A DNA stretch of 64,000 nt, taken from NCBI GenBank assembly GCA_031082225.1, contig JAVHLG010000004.1, positions 1 to 64,000 on the forward strand, in the 5' to 3' direction. Source of the stretch: Desulfovibrionaceae bacterium (GTDB lineage Bacteria > Desulfobacterota > Desulfovibrionia > Desulfovibrionales > Desulfovibrionaceae). A program made the position numbers and the translations under genes. Positions 62,910 to 64,000 of the stretch are shown in pieces. Position 1 is the stretch's first letter. Every line of letters begins with the position of its first letter. The notes under the pieces are model-generated. The model saw only the letters and a program-made list of their open reading frames with translations, was not told the DNA's origin and did no database searches.

Positions 62910-63185
62910 GCCGAATCCTGTGTGGGGAAGTGTGTGTGACGGCGCGCCAATCACGGCTGGTTATACAAAAACTGTAGTCGCTGGCGGACATTCCGTCAAT
63001 GCGGGCCATGCCCATGCCGGTCGGCATGTCGTCCTGCGCAGCACGTCCAATCCAGGAGTCCGGGGCAACCCCGGATGCGGGCGTCGCCCCCCAGGCAGGA
63101 CACGGTGGGAATGCGGCATCCGTCCGGGCCTCTTCGTCTGGATGATGACCGAAGCGTGCCTTAACCTCCGCCGGTCTTTGCGACG
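62910..63185. other. Intergenic region between the TPR-like gene and mnmG
   Basis: No gene or clear terminator was found. A GGGGCAACCCC stretch near 63063-63073 can form only a short hairpin. Confidence 0.3.
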
Positions 63186-64000
63186 TCAGGCGATCCCGAG
63201 CTTTTTTAAGCGAATCTCGATGCAGGACAGGGCGGCCGGGGTGATGCCCGAGATGCGTCCGGCTTGGCCCAGGGTCAGGGGCGCGATGCGGGAGAGCTTC
63301 TCCACGGCCTCCCGGGAGAGCCCGGGGATGGCCGCATAATCCAGGTCGGCGGGGATGGGCGTGGCCTCCCGGCGTCCGGCCCGGGACACCAGCTCCTCCT
63401 GGCGTCTGAGATAGCCCTCGTACTTGATGCCCGTCTCCACCTCCACGGCCACGTCCGCCGCCACGTTGGCCATGCCCGGAACAAGCGGCAGCAGGTCGGC
63501 GATCTCGATCTCCGGGCGGCGCGCCAGTTCTGCCAAAAGGGCCGATTTCTGGTCCGTGTCGCCGAGCTTGGCCCGGACCGCCTCGGGCAGGGCCTCGATG
63601 CGCGTCCGGATGCCGGAGAGGGCCTGGGTCAGGTCGTTTATGGCCCGCATCTTGCCCTCAAAGGCCTGGTACTGGGCGTCGCAAACCAGCCCCAGCTCCC
63701 GGCCAAGCGGGGTGAGGCGGGCGTCGGCGTTGCCCTCGCGCAAAAGCAGGCGGTGTTCGGCCCGGGAGGTGAACATACGGTAGGGTTCGGTGGTGCCCTT
63801 GGTCACCAGGTCGTCCACCAGCACGGCCATGTAGGCCGCCTCCCGGCCGGGCAAAAACGGCGCGCGGCCTGACTGGGCGCAAAAGACGTTGATGGCCGCC
63901 CACAGCCCCTGGGCCGCCGCCTCCTCGTAACCCGAGGTGCCGTTGATCTGTCCGGCCAGATACAGGCCGGGCACGGCCTTGGCCTCCAGGGTGGGGGCAA
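63186..64000 (-). CDS. mnmG: tRNA uridine-5-carboxymethylaminomethylation enzyme MnmG, C-terminal part
   Basis: The C-terminal ~270 residues of MnmG (GidA), cut by the window edge. Visible blocks: [22 protein letters not shown] with the FAD-binding region, [19 protein letters not shown] (a highly conserved family motif), [11 protein letters not shown] and a C-terminal [11 protein letters not shown] helical domain that contacts MnmE. With MnmE it modifies the wobble uridine of tRNAs using FAD and a folate donor. The N terminus lies beyond 64000. Its presence near rpmH-yidC supports an origin-proximal location. Confidence 0.97.
   Translation of the reverse strand, partial: APTLEAKAVPGLYLAGQINGTSGYEEAAAQGLWAAINVFCAQSGRAPFLPGREAAYMAVLVDDLVTKGTTEPYRMFTSRAEHRLLLREGNADARLTPLGRELGLVCDAQYQAFEGKMRAINDLTQALSGIRTRIEALPEAVRAKLGDTDQKSALLAELARRPEIEIADLLPLVPGMANVAADVAVEVETGIKYEGYLRRQEELVSRAGRREATPIPADLDYAAIPGLSREAVEKLSRIAPLTLGQAGRISGITPAALSCIEIRLKKLGIA

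Overview
The window looks like a chromosome segment of a Desulfovibrionaceae sulfate reducer. Most of it is GC-rich. The enzyme at 2271 has the length (907 aa) and cluster context of the Desulfovibrio gigas molybdenum aldehyde oxidoreductase. Its accessory genes occur in the order known from the Desulfovibrio DVU_155x cluster. All names come from reading the translations; no database search was run.

Layout. (1) 1-658: an orphan HigA-type antitoxin behind a degraded toxin tail and a long imperfect hairpin. (2) 1165-12685: an aldehyde-oxidoreductase block. It holds a molybdopterin-binding protein, Mop, a large FeS/FAD redox protein, a zinc-ribbon-like redox protein, a methyltransferase, a C-GCAxxG-C-C protein, a radical SAM protein, a CoA-ligase-like protein and the XdhC maturation factor. 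Most of the latter are translationally coupled by 4-nt or shorter overlaps. (3) 12764-15220: scrap from older rearrangements. It contains an fdhE 3' fragment, the tail of a mobile-element primase/helicase with a strong terminator, a YwgA-like orphan and a Phd/VapC toxin-antitoxin pair. (4) 15221-48136: an integrated element of about 33 kb in the 3' end of the initiator tRNA gene, bounded by 92-bp direct repeats with one mismatch. It starts with a tyrosine integrase, DUF4160/DUF2442, an AT-rich unknown, an AlpA-like regulator and a primase/DUF3987 protein. Its cargo is envelope- and stress-oriented: a 2909-aa cyclic beta-1,2-glucan synthase, two DUF3309 peptides, a BON lipoprotein, GlsB/YeaQ, CsbD, PRC-barrel and SH3 proteins, a collagen-like lipoprotein, a GH75 chitosanase-like enzyme, two secreted Cys-rich proteins sharing a symmetric cysteine pattern, a B12 radical SAM protein, and a signalling set (CheB-CheR-PAS fusion, hybrid histidine kinase, sigma-54 activator). 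A CRISPR remnant without cas genes lies near the right end. (5) 48088-53475: intact initiator tRNA (minus strand), then rpmH, rnpA, yidD, yidC and jag, then a DMT exporter. (6) 53548-64000: housekeeping and lineage genes on both strands (LysM/TPR protein, response regulator, DUF4911, M24 peptidase, FAD oxidoreductase, RRM protein, glycosyltransferase, Doc-type Fic protein with a TPR-like partner, and the C-terminal part of mnmG at the window edge). rpmH-rnpA-yidD-yidC-jag together with mnmG suggests an origin-proximal location, but dnaA is not in view.

How the genes work together. The Mop block should make, load and couple a molybdenum hydroxylase that oxidises aldehydes. The cytidylyltransferase (MocA-like) that usually follows XdhC in this cluster is absent here, where degraded mobile DNA begins. 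The island looks like a transferable envelope-remodelling and stress-adaptation package with its own two-component and sigma-54 signalling genes. A recurring palindrome close to GGTCATATNTGACC sits in four of its intergenic spaces and may mark a shared regulon.

Most notable observations: rpmH is nested entirely inside the only standard-start rnpA frame, an arrangement known from Thermus; the island termini carry arm-like repeats that suggest its recombination mechanism; and two secreted island proteins share a mirror-symmetric cysteine motif.
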